From positions 454,297 to 464,390 of the forward strand of contig MU646607.1 in assembly GCA_026770585.1 (NCBI GenBank): DNA of 10,094 nt, written 5' to 3'. The position numbers were made by a program, and so were the translations under genes. Each line of letters starts with the position of its first letter. The stretch's first letter is position 1. The notes beneath the pieces were generated by a model that searched no databases, was not told the origin of the DNA, and worked only from the letters and a program-made list of their open reading frames with translations. This document shows, one piece after another, positions 1 to 5,294 of the stretch. This DNA comes from Baffinella frigidus (taxonomy: Eukaryota > Cryptophyceae > Cryptomonadales > Baffinellaceae).

Positions 1-95
1 AAACAAAAAACAAAAAACAAAAAACAAAAAACAAAAAACAAAAAACAAAAAACAAAAAACAAAAAACAAAAAACAAAAAACAAAAAACAAAAAAC
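1..95. repeat. (CAAAAAA)n heptamer array
   Basis: Cytosines fall at exactly every seventh base (4, 11, 18 through 95), giving about 13 perfect CAAAAAA units with no variant. The array starts at the window edge, so its full length is unknown. The 7-bp period matches that of the telomere-like array just downstream. A simple microsatellite is the plain reading; a subtelomeric border repeat is an inference. Confidence 0.95.
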
Positions 96-143
96 TTTAA
101 ACAAAACAATCCGCACGACGCGTAGCTAACCCTGAGCCTCTAA

Positions 144-213
144 CCCTCAACCCTCAACCCTCAACCCCACACCCTCAACCCCACACCCTCACCCCCACAC
201 CCGAACCCCTCAA
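144..213. repeat. Degenerate CCCTCAA/CCCCACA heptamer array, telomere-like
   Basis: Ten consecutive units stay in a strict 7-bp register: CCCTCAA three times, then alternating CCCCACA and CCCTCAA/CCCTCAC, one CCCGAAC and a last CCCTCAA. The units are one or two substitutions from CCCTAAA, the C-strand of the plant/algal-type telomere repeat. The C-rich strand lies on the plus strand, the orientation expected near a left chromosome end. Either decayed telomeric DNA or a related subtelomeric minisatellite would explain it. Confidence 0.8.
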
Positions 214-431
214 CGCAGACTGTCGCCGAGCGGGCGCGCGCTGCGGCAGCGCACATGGGGCACGCACGTCTTTCACCGCACCTAGTCTTTTCGCACTAAC
301 AACACGGCCTCCATGTCTATGCACCCCCACCGAGGCTGTGTCTGAGGTATTACGCGCGGGGCGCAGGGGGTGTCGGGGCGCGCGGGGCTCTCCAAGGAGC
401 GCGCGCGGCGTTCGAGGGGGAAGGTGGGGAT

Positions 432-516
432 GGAGGGGCATGCGGGGCTGTCGGGGCCGGCGGCGGCGCGCGCGGTTGGCCGGAAAGACTGGTTCGAGCT
501 CGACAGGTGCACCCCC
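432..516. repeat. 85-bp direct repeat, copy 1
   Basis: This block recurs at 649-733 with few differences. Both copies carry GCATGCGGGGCTGTCGGGGC near the start and the string GGCCGGAAAGACTGGTTCGA later. Each contains GGTTCGAGCTC, which resembles a Pol III B box, but no matching A box or tRNA cloverleaf can be drawn. It is GC-rich and its open frames are composition-driven. Confidence 0.8.
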
Positions 517-567
517 CGTACTGCTGTGAACCTGTTGACGGCTTACACCGATCGTGTTTTGGGCCTT

Positions 568-595
568 TCAGGTTATGAACCTGCAAGGTTATGAA
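568..595. repeat. Short direct repeat GGTTATGAA
   Basis: GGTTATGAACCTGC is followed at once by AGGTTATGAATCTT, a small tandem duplication of about 15 bp lying between the two 85-bp repeat copies. No function is evident. Confidence 0.5.
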
Positions 596-648
596 TCTTG
601 GAGGCTGGCAACAGTCATGTTACGAGCCTTTTTAAGTGTTGAGTTGAG

Positions 649-733
649 GAGGAGCATGCGGGGCTGTCGGGGCGGGTGGCGGCGCGGGCGGTTGGCCGGA
701 AAGACTGGTTCGAGCTCCACAGGTGCACGCCCG
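649..733. repeat. 85-bp direct repeat, copy 2
   Basis: Second copy of the block at 432-516, in the same orientation, 217 bp downstream. Differences are scattered substitutions such as GGGTGG for GGCGGC. The conserved GACTGGTTCGAGCTC core is intact apart from one base after it (CCACAGG for CGACAGG). Gene-conversion or tandem duplication would explain the pair. Confidence 0.8.
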
Positions 734-1007
734 AGCGGAGTTGAGGTGTTGAGGGTCTAAATCGAAACCGGGCTGAGGCCCGTGCGGAGGCGTCGCGCCG
801 TGTAAAGTATCGGGAACTTACTGCCCGACATTTCGATGTCGACCAGATTTCTGGTCCAAGTCTCCTGCGAAGCCCGCTGTGTGGTTGGTGTGAATGTTTG
901 GTTTGTGCTGGCGTTAATTATTTTCATTGTTTGCAGGGGGGCGGGGAGCCACACGAGGCTACCCCAGCACCCTTTTTAAATGTCGATTGTAGGCGTTTTG
1001 TATGGAG

Positions 1008-1050
1008 TTGGTCACGTGGCTACACGAAAGGCACTTAGCCACGTGACCAA
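1008..1050. repeat. Perfect 14-bp-arm hairpin
   Basis: TTGGTCACGTGGCT (1008-1021) is the exact reverse complement of AGCCACGTGACCAA (1037-1050), with a 15-nt loop. Weaker pairing continues outward for about ten more bases. The arms each contain a palindromic CACGTG E-box. It could be the remnant of a foldback element or a stem-loop. No neighbouring gene is visible to regulate. Confidence 0.8.
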
Positions 1051-1290
1051 ACCCATGAAACTTACTACACCTGCCTCACTTGTACCGCTCCCCGGGTTTT
1101 AAAGTGGGTGCTGGATCCGCCGCGTGTGGAGGCGCGCAGACCAGGACGCGCCTCTGAGTGAAGAATACTCACCCTACTGCAGACCAATACCTGAGAGCCT
1201 AGAGTGGTCCTATGGGGAGAGCGTGTTTTTAAATTTCAGGTGCCCCTGCAAGCAGGGGGTTATTAATACCAGTTAATGATAATTCATGAT
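1051..1290. other. No feature seen
   Basis: Moderately GC-rich sequence with no supported reading frame, no clear inverted repeat and no strong match to the other repeat families in the window. Confidence 0.5.
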
Positions 1291-1376
1291 TGTATCTTTC
1301 CGTAGACAGGGGGGCGGTCAGGGGCAGGGGCCGCCTCTCATCCTCTGAGCGAAAGTGTCCTCTGCGGGGGTTCATG

Positions 1377-1490
1377 CATGTTGGTGTTAACAACGGTGTG
1401 GTGGTATCAACGATTTCCCCTCAGTCATCGACTCTAATCCCCAAACCCTACGCAGGAGTGCGGGGAGGGGCTAGGATGCGCCGCTCAGCC
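1377..1490. repeat. Repeat block, unit 1
   Basis: It begins CATGTTGGTGTTAACAACGG and ends with GCAGGAGTGCGGGG and ATGCGCCGCTCAG. A 114-bp unit of the same plan follows at 1501-1614. The two align throughout with many substitutions, so this is an old tandem duplication. The G-rich tail motif is shared with four further sites downstream. Confidence 0.7.
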
Positions 1491-1500
1491 TATGTATATC

Positions 1501-1614
1501 CATGTTGGTATCAATAATGGTGTGTTGGTGTCAATGATTCCCCCCTGAACCCTAAGTCCGAAGCAGGAGTGCAGGGGGGGGCGTGGACCGCGAGGTCAGG
1601 ATACGCCGCTCAGC
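1501..1614. repeat. Repeat block, unit 2
   Basis: Diverged second copy of the block at 1377-1490, again starting CATGTTGGT and ending GATACGCCGCTCAG. It holds the longer version of the tail (GCGTGGACCGCG) that recurs at 1941, 2206 and 2315. Its start carries TCAATAATGGTGTG where unit 1 has TTAACAACGGTGTG. Confidence 0.7.
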
Positions 1615-1627
1615 TGGGCGGCCTGCA

Positions 1628-1665
1628 CCCTAAACCTAAACCCTAAAGACATCATATTAACCGAC
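1628..1665. repeat. Interstitial CCCTAAA motif repeat, copy 1
   Basis: CCCTAAA-CCTAAA-CCCTAAA runs directly into GACATCATATTAACCGA. The same join occurs at 1806-1843, and a weaker one (CCCTCAAGACATATTATTAACC) near 2005. The telomere-like motif is therefore part of a longer dispersed unit here, not an independent telomere remnant at each site. Confidence 0.75.
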
Positions 1666-1690
1666 ACTGCACCGGGGGGCTTGTTGTGAT

Positions 1691-1770
1691 CCGAAAGGCT
1701 TTTCTGCAGCACAAGTTCCAGTGTCCGCCTATGTTGGGAGCTCGAAGCACCTAAAGAACCTAAAGGACCA
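1691..1770 (+). repeat. Dispersed repeat family A, copy 1
   Basis: Contains TTTTCTGCAG, then GTGTCCGCCTATGTTGGGAG, CTCGAAG and CCTAAAGGACC in that order. The same order of motifs is seen at 3563-3660, 5045-5132 and, inverted, at 3722-3792, with partial forms at 3168-3200 and 5598-5640. No terminal repeats or target duplication are evident, so the element class is unknown. Confidence 0.7.
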
Positions 1771-1805
1771 TTTCGACCATGTTTCTGATTTTCGATCTTA
1801 TCAAA

Positions 1806-1843
1806 CCCTAAACCTAAACCCTAAAGACATCTTACTGACCGAA
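1806..1843. repeat. Interstitial CCCTAAA motif repeat, copy 2
   Basis: Same CCCTAAA-CCTAAA-CCCTAAA-GACATC string as at 1628, 178 bp downstream. It continues into TTACTGACCGAAATTTTGAC where copy 1 has ATATTAACCGACACTG. Confidence 0.75.
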
Positions 1844-1870
1844 ATTTTGACTGCCCACCGAGACACAAGT

Positions 1871-1990
1871 CGAGAATGGAACGTATCAAACCAAAAGTGG
1901 AAGCTCCGTTAACTTAAGGTGACGGTGGATTTCGTGGTTGGCAGGAGTGCGGTGCGGCGCGTGGACCGCGGGGAGGACGCGCCGCTCAGC
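1871..1990. repeat. 120-bp direct repeat, copy 1
   Basis: Starts CGAGAATGGAACGTATCAAA and ends GGACGCGCCGCTCAGC. Copy 2 at 2245-2364 is near-identical: only an AAGCTCC/AACCTCC change and a few bases near the end differ. The pair flanks a MITE at 2060-2180, so the intervening DNA was interrupted by insertion. High identity suggests recent duplication or conversion. Confidence 0.9.
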
Positions 1991-2059
1991 GGGGTAGCTG
2001 AAACCCTCAAGACATATTATTAACCAAAATTTCGACCAGATTTCCGGGCATATGGTGTG

Positions 2060-2180
2060 TACAGGGGTACCTCGCTCATAAGAAACCGCTCCCCCCTAGG
2101 ACTCTACAGTAGGACCATGACTAGGGTCCTATGGTGGTCCTAGGGGGGGGGCGGTTTCTTATGAGCGAGGTACCCCTGTA
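2060..2180 (+). mobile_element. MITE family 1, copy 1 (complete)
   Basis: A 121-bp foldback element bounded by TA on both sides. Its termini are perfect inverted repeats of about 30 bp beginning CAGGGGTACCTCGCTCATAA, followed by C-runs on the left and G-runs on the right. The non-palindromic centre includes CTACAGTAGGACC and CCTATGGTGGTCC. It has no coding capacity. TA target sites, short length and TIRs fit a non-autonomous Tc1/mariner-like element; the autonomous partner is not in the window. Its right end carries an ATG (2160-2162) that starts spurious frames. Confidence 0.93.
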
Positions 2181-2244
2181 GGTGTTAACAATTTGGCTCG
2201 CGTTGACAGGGGGGCGGTGCGGCGCGTGGACCGCGGGGAGGATG

Positions 2245-2364
2245 CGAGAATGGAACGTATCAAACCAAAAGTGGAACCTCCGTTAACTTAAGGTGACGGT
2301 GGATTTCGTGGTTGGCAGGAGTGCGGTGCGGCGCGTGGACCGCGGGGAGGACGCGCCTCTGAGC
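2245..2364. repeat. 120-bp direct repeat, copy 2
   Basis: Second copy of the 1871-1990 block. Immediately upstream (2206-2246) is another partial copy of its G-rich tail, so the tail motif GCGTGGACCGCGGGGAGG appears twice within about 150 bp. The same tail occurs in shorter form at 1452 and 1563. Confidence 0.9.
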
Positions 2365-2388
2365 GGAGAGGGCGCGCGCCGCGACGTT

Positions 2389-2430
2389 GAGTCGCAGTTC
2401 CCCGCTTCGCGCGCCGACTCCGTCGAGTGA
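2389..2430. repeat. Dispersed repeat family B, copy 1
   Basis: Core GTCGCAGTTCCCCGCTTCGC then CGCCGACTCCGTCGAGTGA. Related copies lie at 2870-2911, 3340-3380 and 3485-3520. Two of those (2870 and 3340) are preceded by CATTTCAGCAT and GAGCGG motifs, which marks a longer dispersed unit whose borders I cannot define. Confidence 0.65.
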
Positions 2431-2440
2431 CTTCCACATA

Positions 2441-2549
2441 GCTATCCCTTAAGTGACCAGTAGGCTCATACGCCCTACCGTAGGACCCTAGGACCTGCCT
2501 AGGACCTCTTGGCCATCAAATTTGACGGCCTGGTCACTTAAGGGATAGC
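2441..2549. mobile_element. MITE family 2, copy 1
   Basis: Perfect 20-bp TIRs: GCTATCCCTTAAGTGACCAG at 2441-2460 and its exact reverse complement at 2530-2549. TA sits symmetrically at 2443-2444 and 2546-2547 and may be the target duplication. The core holds CATACGCCCTACCGTAGGAC and GACCTGCCTAGGACC, close to the core of the element at 4670-4771. A surrounding 14-bp inverted repeat (2416-2429 with 2597-2610) adds a second layer of foldback. It is non-coding. Confidence 0.85.
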
Positions 2550-2592
2550 CAGAGGGAGACATAGCCAGAGGGAGACATAGCCAGAGGGAGAC
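2545..2592. repeat. 16-bp tandem repeat, three copies
   Basis: ATAGCCAGAGGGAGAC is repeated three times without change, beginning inside the right TIR of the family 2 MITE and ending in a partial ATAGC. The overlap suggests the tandem grew by slippage or repair at the element edge after insertion. Confidence 0.95.
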
Positions 2593-2626
2593 ATAGCACT
2601 CGACGGAGTCGAGTGACTTCCACTGT

Positions 2627-2816
2627 ACAGTAGGACTATGCCTAAGGCCCTACAGGGGTACCTCGCTCATAAGAAACCGCCCCCCTCCTAGGACCACCAT
2701 AGGGCCCTAGGCATAGTCCTACTGTAGGGTCCTAGGGGGGGGCGGTTTCTTATGAGCGAGGTACCCCTGTATGGTGGTCCTAGGGGGGTGGGGGGTTCTT
2801 ACGAGCGAGGTACCCC
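2627..2816 (+). mobile_element. MITE family 1 relic, split by nested copy
   Basis: The left fragment (to 2652) has ACAGTAGGACTATGCC and the right fragment (2770-2816) has TATGGTGGTCCTAGGGG and a decayed right TIR ending TACCCC. Joined at the TA, the two read like the centre and right half of copy 1, so this is one element interrupted at its internal CCCTATGG. Its left TIR is missing and its terminal bases are eroded, which makes it older than the copy inside it. Confidence 0.85.
2651..2771 (-). mobile_element. MITE family 1, copy 2 (nested, complete)
   Basis: A 121-bp element with TA at both edges and the same TIRs as copy 1; its centre runs in the opposite orientation (GACCACCATAGGGCCCTAGG on the plus strand). 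It lies inside an older family member, and the uninterrupted paralogue at about 2130 (CCTATGGTGG) shows one TA before insertion and two after. This is direct sequence evidence for TA target-site duplication. Confidence 0.93.
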
Positions 2817-2869
2817 AGCACATTTCAGCATGAGTGGCGGTGAGCGGACAGGCCGCGTGCCGCGCTGCC

Positions 2870-2911
2870 GATTCGCAGTTCCCCGCTTCGTGCGCCGACC
2901 TTGTCGAGTGA
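2870..2911. repeat. Dispersed repeat family B, copy 2
   Basis: GATTCGCAGTTCCCCGCTTC followed by GTGCGCCGACCTTGTCGAGTG, matching copy 1 closely. It is preceded by CATTTCAGCATGAGTGGCGG and GAGCGGACAGGC, the same lead-in as copy 3. Confidence 0.65.
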
Positions 2912-3028
2912 CCTTTCCTACGAAGAGGCGTGGTGTTCGCCGTGTGGGTGTTTGGTATCCAGTGAAATTCAGCATCAGCGCCTCTGTGTGCGGACCGAGT
3001 GTAGGACCGAGTGAGTTACACTGTACAG

Positions 3029-3153
3029 TACAGGGGTACCTCGCTCATAAGAAAGCGCCTCCCCCTAGGACCCTACAGTAGGACTATGCCTAGGGCCCTA
3101 CGATAGTCATCTAGAGGGGGGGTGCGTTTTCTTATGAGCGAGGTACCCCTGTA
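3029..3153 (+). mobile_element. MITE family 1, copy 3
   Basis: TA-bounded element of 125 bp with both TIRs present; small changes (AAGCGCC on the left, GTGCGTTTTC on the right) mark divergence. The centre is in the same orientation as copy 1. It inserted at the TA of CACTGTACAGTA. The same host string precedes the relic at 2627, suggesting the two occupy paralogous positions. Confidence 0.9.
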
Positions 3154-3167
3154 GTTTCCGCCAGGTT

Positions 3168-3200
3168 GGTGTCCGCCTATGGTGGGAGTTGACAAAACCT
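3168..3200 (+). repeat. Dispersed repeat family A, partial copy
   Basis: GGTGTCCGCCTATGGTGGGA then GTTGACAAAACCT resembles the middle part of family A copy 1. The flanking motifs are absent, so only a fragment is claimed. Confidence 0.45.
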
Positions 3201-3258
3201 GAAAAAAAGGCCACCGCCGCGGAAAGGTCCCGGCCGGGACGTGTGTGGTGCTGGGGGT

Positions 3259-3286
3259 GTTTGGTGTTTGGTGTTTGGTGTTTGGT
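3259..3286. repeat. (TGTTTGG)4 heptamer repeat
   Basis: Four perfect 7-bp units in direct succession. The period matches the telomere-like arrays elsewhere in the window, though the unit itself differs. Confidence 0.9.
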
Positions 3287-3339
3287 GTCCAACACATTTC
3301 AGCATCAGTGCCGCTGAGCGGGTAGGCTGCACACCAGTC

Positions 3340-3380
3340 GATTCGGAGTCCCCATCTCGCGCGGCGACTCGATCGAGTGA
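3340..3380. repeat. Dispersed repeat family B, copy 3
   Basis: GATTCGGAGTCCCCATCTCG, then CGCGGCGACTCGATCGAGTGA. Its lead-in CATTTCAGCATCAGTGCCGC and GAGCGGGTAGGC matches that of copy 2. Confidence 0.6.
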
Positions 3381-3484
3381 GGCTGTCTTTGCCAGGGCGT
3401 TTTTTTTGTGGCGACCTGACAGGTCCGCTGTGGTCGTGTTCACTTGCGGGGAACGATCAATTTCATCCGAGTGCAATCGCAATC

Positions 3485-3520
3485 GATTCGGAGTTCCCCG
3501 TCTCGCGCGGCGACCTCGAG
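3485..3520. repeat. Dispersed repeat family B, copy 4
   Basis: GATTCGGAGTTCCCCGTCTC then GCGCGGCGACCTCGAG. The right end diverges from the other copies before the GAGTGA motif. Confidence 0.55.
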
Positions 3521-3562
3521 TCCCCTCTGCACGAGCCTCTGCACTGGAGAGCTAAACGCGAT

Positions 3563-3660
3563 CCGAAAGCAAAAATTATTTTTCTGCAGATCTTTTCTAC
3601 GGAAAGGCGTGTCGTCGGGCTATGTTAGGAAAAATCACAAGCTAAAGGACCTAAAGGATC
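3563..3660 (+). repeat. Dispersed repeat family A, copy 2
   Basis: Has CCGAAAGC, TTTTTCTGCAG, GGCTATGTTAGGA and CTAAAGGACCTAAAGGATC in family order, with an insertion around the PstI-like CTGCAG. It forms an inverted repeat with the copy at 3722-3792: CTATGTTAGGAA (3620-3631) pairs exactly with TTCCTAACATAG (3751-3762), giving a foldback with a spacer of about 60 bp between the inner arms. Confidence 0.65.
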
Positions 3661-3721
3661 GAGTGAGTTACAGTAATTTTTATCAGCGGGAAGGTTCCGC
3701 TCGGTCCAGAAGCTGGACCTC

Positions 3722-3792
3722 GATCCTTCAGGTCCTTTAGGTTCTTCGAGTTCCTAACATAGGCAGGCACTGGAACTCATCCTGCAGAAAGA
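3722..3792 (-). repeat. Dispersed repeat family A, copy 3 (inverted)
   Basis: Read on the minus strand it gives TTTCTGCAGGATGAGTTCCA, GTGCCTGCCTATGTTAGGAA, CTCGAAGAACCTAAAGGACC and TGAAGGATCG, the most complete form of the family in the window. MITE copy 4 begins 16 bp beyond it. Confidence 0.75.
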
Positions 3793-3807
3793 GGTCTCCG
3801 CAGGGGG

Positions 3808-3930
3808 TGCAGGGGTACCTCGCTCATAAGAAACCGCCCCCCCCCCCGAGGACCACCATAGGGCCCTGGGCATACGCCTACTGTAGGGTCCTAGGGGGGG
3901 GCGGTTTCTTATGAGTGAGGTACCCCTGTA
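3808..3930 (-). mobile_element. MITE family 1, copy 4
   Basis: Both TIRs are intact; the left border is TG rather than TA, a likely point change, and the right border is TA. The centre (GACCACCATAGGGCCCTGGG) is in the same orientation as copy 2. The right TIR has one substitution (ATGAGTGAGG). Length 123 bp. Confidence 0.9.
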
Positions 3931-4170
3931 GGCACCTTTGTGATCTGGCTGGTGTCTTGTATCTAGCGAATTGGAGTTAGAATCCATCCGGAAAATGCTC
4001 GTATGAGCGGCCGACACGGGGTACAGTAAGTGGCACAATGCGTAGCATGTGCGGCGCTGACGCTGATTGTTTGGCAATAAATTATCAATCTCTCTATCTA
4101 GCGAATCTCATCGTTGGAGAGGCGAGCTCCCACTCGAGAATGCCAGAGGAGCCTGTTTACATTCATAGGC

Positions 4171-4324
4171 TAACGTCCTGAAAACCGGGTAGTTAAGCCT
4201 AAGGTATTGTCTGCGGTAGGCCGTAGGGGCCTAGGGTGGGTCCTACGAAACATTAGGTCATAGAAGCCCTACGGCATACCGTAGGCAATATCGTAGGCCT
4301 CACTACCCGGTTTTGAGGACGTTA
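4171..4324. mobile_element. MITE family 3, foldback
   Basis: 23-bp TIRs TAACGTCCTGAAAACCGGGT(AGT) at 4171-4193 and the reverse complement at 4302-4324, with one mismatch. TA is at both ends, fitting a TA target duplication. Pairing continues through much of the interior (CCTAAGGTATTG on the left with CAATATCGTAGG on the right), so nearly the whole 154 bp can fold as a hairpin. The core uses the same CCTACGG/GGTCCTA vocabulary as families 1 and 2. It is non-coding. Confidence 0.88.
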
Positions 4325-4487
4325 CCCTGTTTTCTGGCATGAATTCTGCCAGACACGAGGTTACTTTTACGTTATGCTGGTACACATTTGGGCATTTGTG
4401 TGGGAGCAATGAATACATGTCGGTTTCAAATAAGTTCCTCTAGCATCTGCTCGTGTGGCTCCGATGCCAGAGGGGGACCGGGGGGAA

Positions 4488-4584
4488 TACAGGGGTTCCT
4501 CGCTCATAAGAAATCGCCCCCCCTCGGGACCACTATAGGGCCCTAGACATAGTCTTACTGTAGGGTCCTAGCTAGGGGGAGGTG
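4488..4584 (-). mobile_element. MITE family 1, copy 5 (right-truncated)
   Basis: Begins with TA and a left TIR (CAGGGGTTCCTCGCTCATAA, one change from the consensus), then the centre in the copy 2 orientation. Similarity stops after TAGGGGGAGGTGCCG, so most of the right TIR is lost. It is immobile in this form. Confidence 0.88.
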
Positions 4585-4669
4585 CCGTGTGGAAGCGTGC
4601 GTGAGAGAGAGAGGCATGTTAAAGAGAGGCAGGCAGATACGTGAAACGAGTCCGTCCACTCCAACATTC

Positions 4670-4771
4670 ATCCCTTAGGTGGCGAGTAGCCGCATACGCC
4701 CTACGGCAGGGCCCTAGGACCTGAGTAGGGCGAGTTGGGGCGAATATTCGCCCGTCCGCCACTTAAGGGAT
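4670..4771. mobile_element. MITE family 2, copy 2
   Basis: 15-bp TIRs ATCCCTTAGGTGGCG (4670-4684) and CGCCACTTAAGGGAT (4757-4771), one mismatch. The core has GCATACGCCCTACGGCAGGG and CCTAGGACCTGAGTAGG, homologous to the core at 2461-2512. Flanking TA is not preserved. A 16-bp perfect palindrome, GGGCGAATATTCGCCC (4738-4753), lies next to the right TIR. Confidence 0.8.
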
Positions 4772-4828
4772 CCACACCCTTGGAGCCATTCGAAGAGGCG
4801 TGCGGGGGAGTTCCCCCAAAATACCAAA

Positions 4829-4844
4829 AGTCAACTAGTTGACT
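4829..4844. repeat. Palindrome AGTCAACTAGTTGACT, copy 1
   Basis: A perfect 16-bp palindrome with two outward TTGACT motifs. The same sequence recurs at 5211-5226, and a one-base variant at 5005-5020. TTGACT/C is the W-box core bound by WRKY factors in plants; no evidence here says it is bound. Confidence 0.85.
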
Positions 4845-5004
4845 TGGGCCCTCCTACCTCGACAGCACGCTCCCCCTCTGCATCGCTCAGCGTACAGGCC
4901 TCTCTCTCACGCACCGCCCTCGTAATCATACATCCCACCCTCATACATCTATCCCGGGCCTTTCCTGGGGCGGTCAGTCTTGAGGTGGTTCTCTCTCCTA
5001 GGAA

Positions 5005-5020
5005 AGTCAACAAGTTGACT
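5005..5020. repeat. Palindrome AGTCAACAAGTTGACT, copy 2
   Basis: One substitution from copies 1 and 3. Like copy 3 it is followed by TAGAGC, so the shared sequence extends past the palindrome. Confidence 0.8.
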
Positions 5021-5025
5021 TAGAG

Positions 5026-5152
5026 CCTCTCCCGCAGGCGGGCCTAAGGCCTTTCTGCAGGATAACAGGATACGTCCCAGGGTCCGCCTCTGGTTGGAGC
5101 TCGAAGAACCTTTAGAACGGACCTGAAGGACCTCCCGCCAAAACGGGAGAGG
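5026..5152. repeat. Inverted repeat around family A copy
   Basis: CCTCTCCCG (5026-5034) is the exact complement of CGGGAGAGG (5144-5152), with GGCGGGCC and GGCCCGC strings next to each arm. The pair encloses the family A copy at 5045-5132. The arms are short, so whether they are real element ends is uncertain. Confidence 0.45.
5045..5132 (+). repeat. Dispersed repeat family A, copy 4
   Basis: Motifs in order: CCTTTCTGCAGGATAACAGG, GGTCCGCCTCTGGTTGGAGC, TCGAAGAACCTTTAGAACGG and ACCTGAAGGACC. It lies between the second and third TTGAC palindromes. Confidence 0.65.
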
Positions 5153-5210
5153 CCCGCTTCGGCGGTGCTCACGTCAAGTCAACTACGTTGCCGGAATGTC
5201 AACTAGGTAA

Positions 5211-5226
5211 AGTCAACTAGTTGACT
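5211..5226. repeat. Palindrome AGTCAACTAGTTGACT, copy 3
   Basis: Identical to copy 1. Two half-site matches (GTCAAGTCAACTACGTTG and ATGTCAACTAGG) lie in the 40 bp upstream, making this the densest TTGAC cluster in the window. Confidence 0.85.
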
Positions 5227-5294
5227 TAGAGCATGGCGAATCCGGAGAGAGGATCGACGAGCCACGTGTCCTCGCACGACCTGCTTTCGGGTTC

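Larger units (their letters stand above)
4597..4914. repeat. GTGCGTGAGAGAG inverted pair
   Basis: GTGCGTGAGAGAGAGAGGC (4597-4615) pairs with GCCTCTCTCTCACGCAC (4898-4914) apart from two extra bases. The GA-rich part could match by chance, but the GTGCG/CGCAC ends extend it. It encloses the family 2 MITE copy at 4670-4771. Confidence 0.4.

Noticed and set aside
482-510. GGTTCGAGCTC as part of a tRNA gene
   Set aside because: No acceptor, D or anticodon stems can be formed around it and no A box is at proper spacing.
890-945. Intron-like TTTCATTGTTTGCAG before a G-run
   Set aside because: It resembles a 3' splice site, but no flanking exon has coding signal, and similar ...ACAGGGGGGCGG strings at 1306 and 2206 belong to a dispersed repeat.
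2545-2592. 16-bp tandem repeat or the clustered hairpins as a CRISPR array
   Set aside because: Units are contiguous with no spacers, and the genome context is eukaryotic.
2752-3081. 109-residue frame starting MSEVPLY
   Set aside because: The start lies in a MITE right TIR and the frame ends inside another MITE copy; it is assembled from repeat sequence.
3754-4077. 107-residue minus-strand frame
   Set aside because: Its middle is the translated MITE copy 4 and no family resemblance is visible elsewhere.
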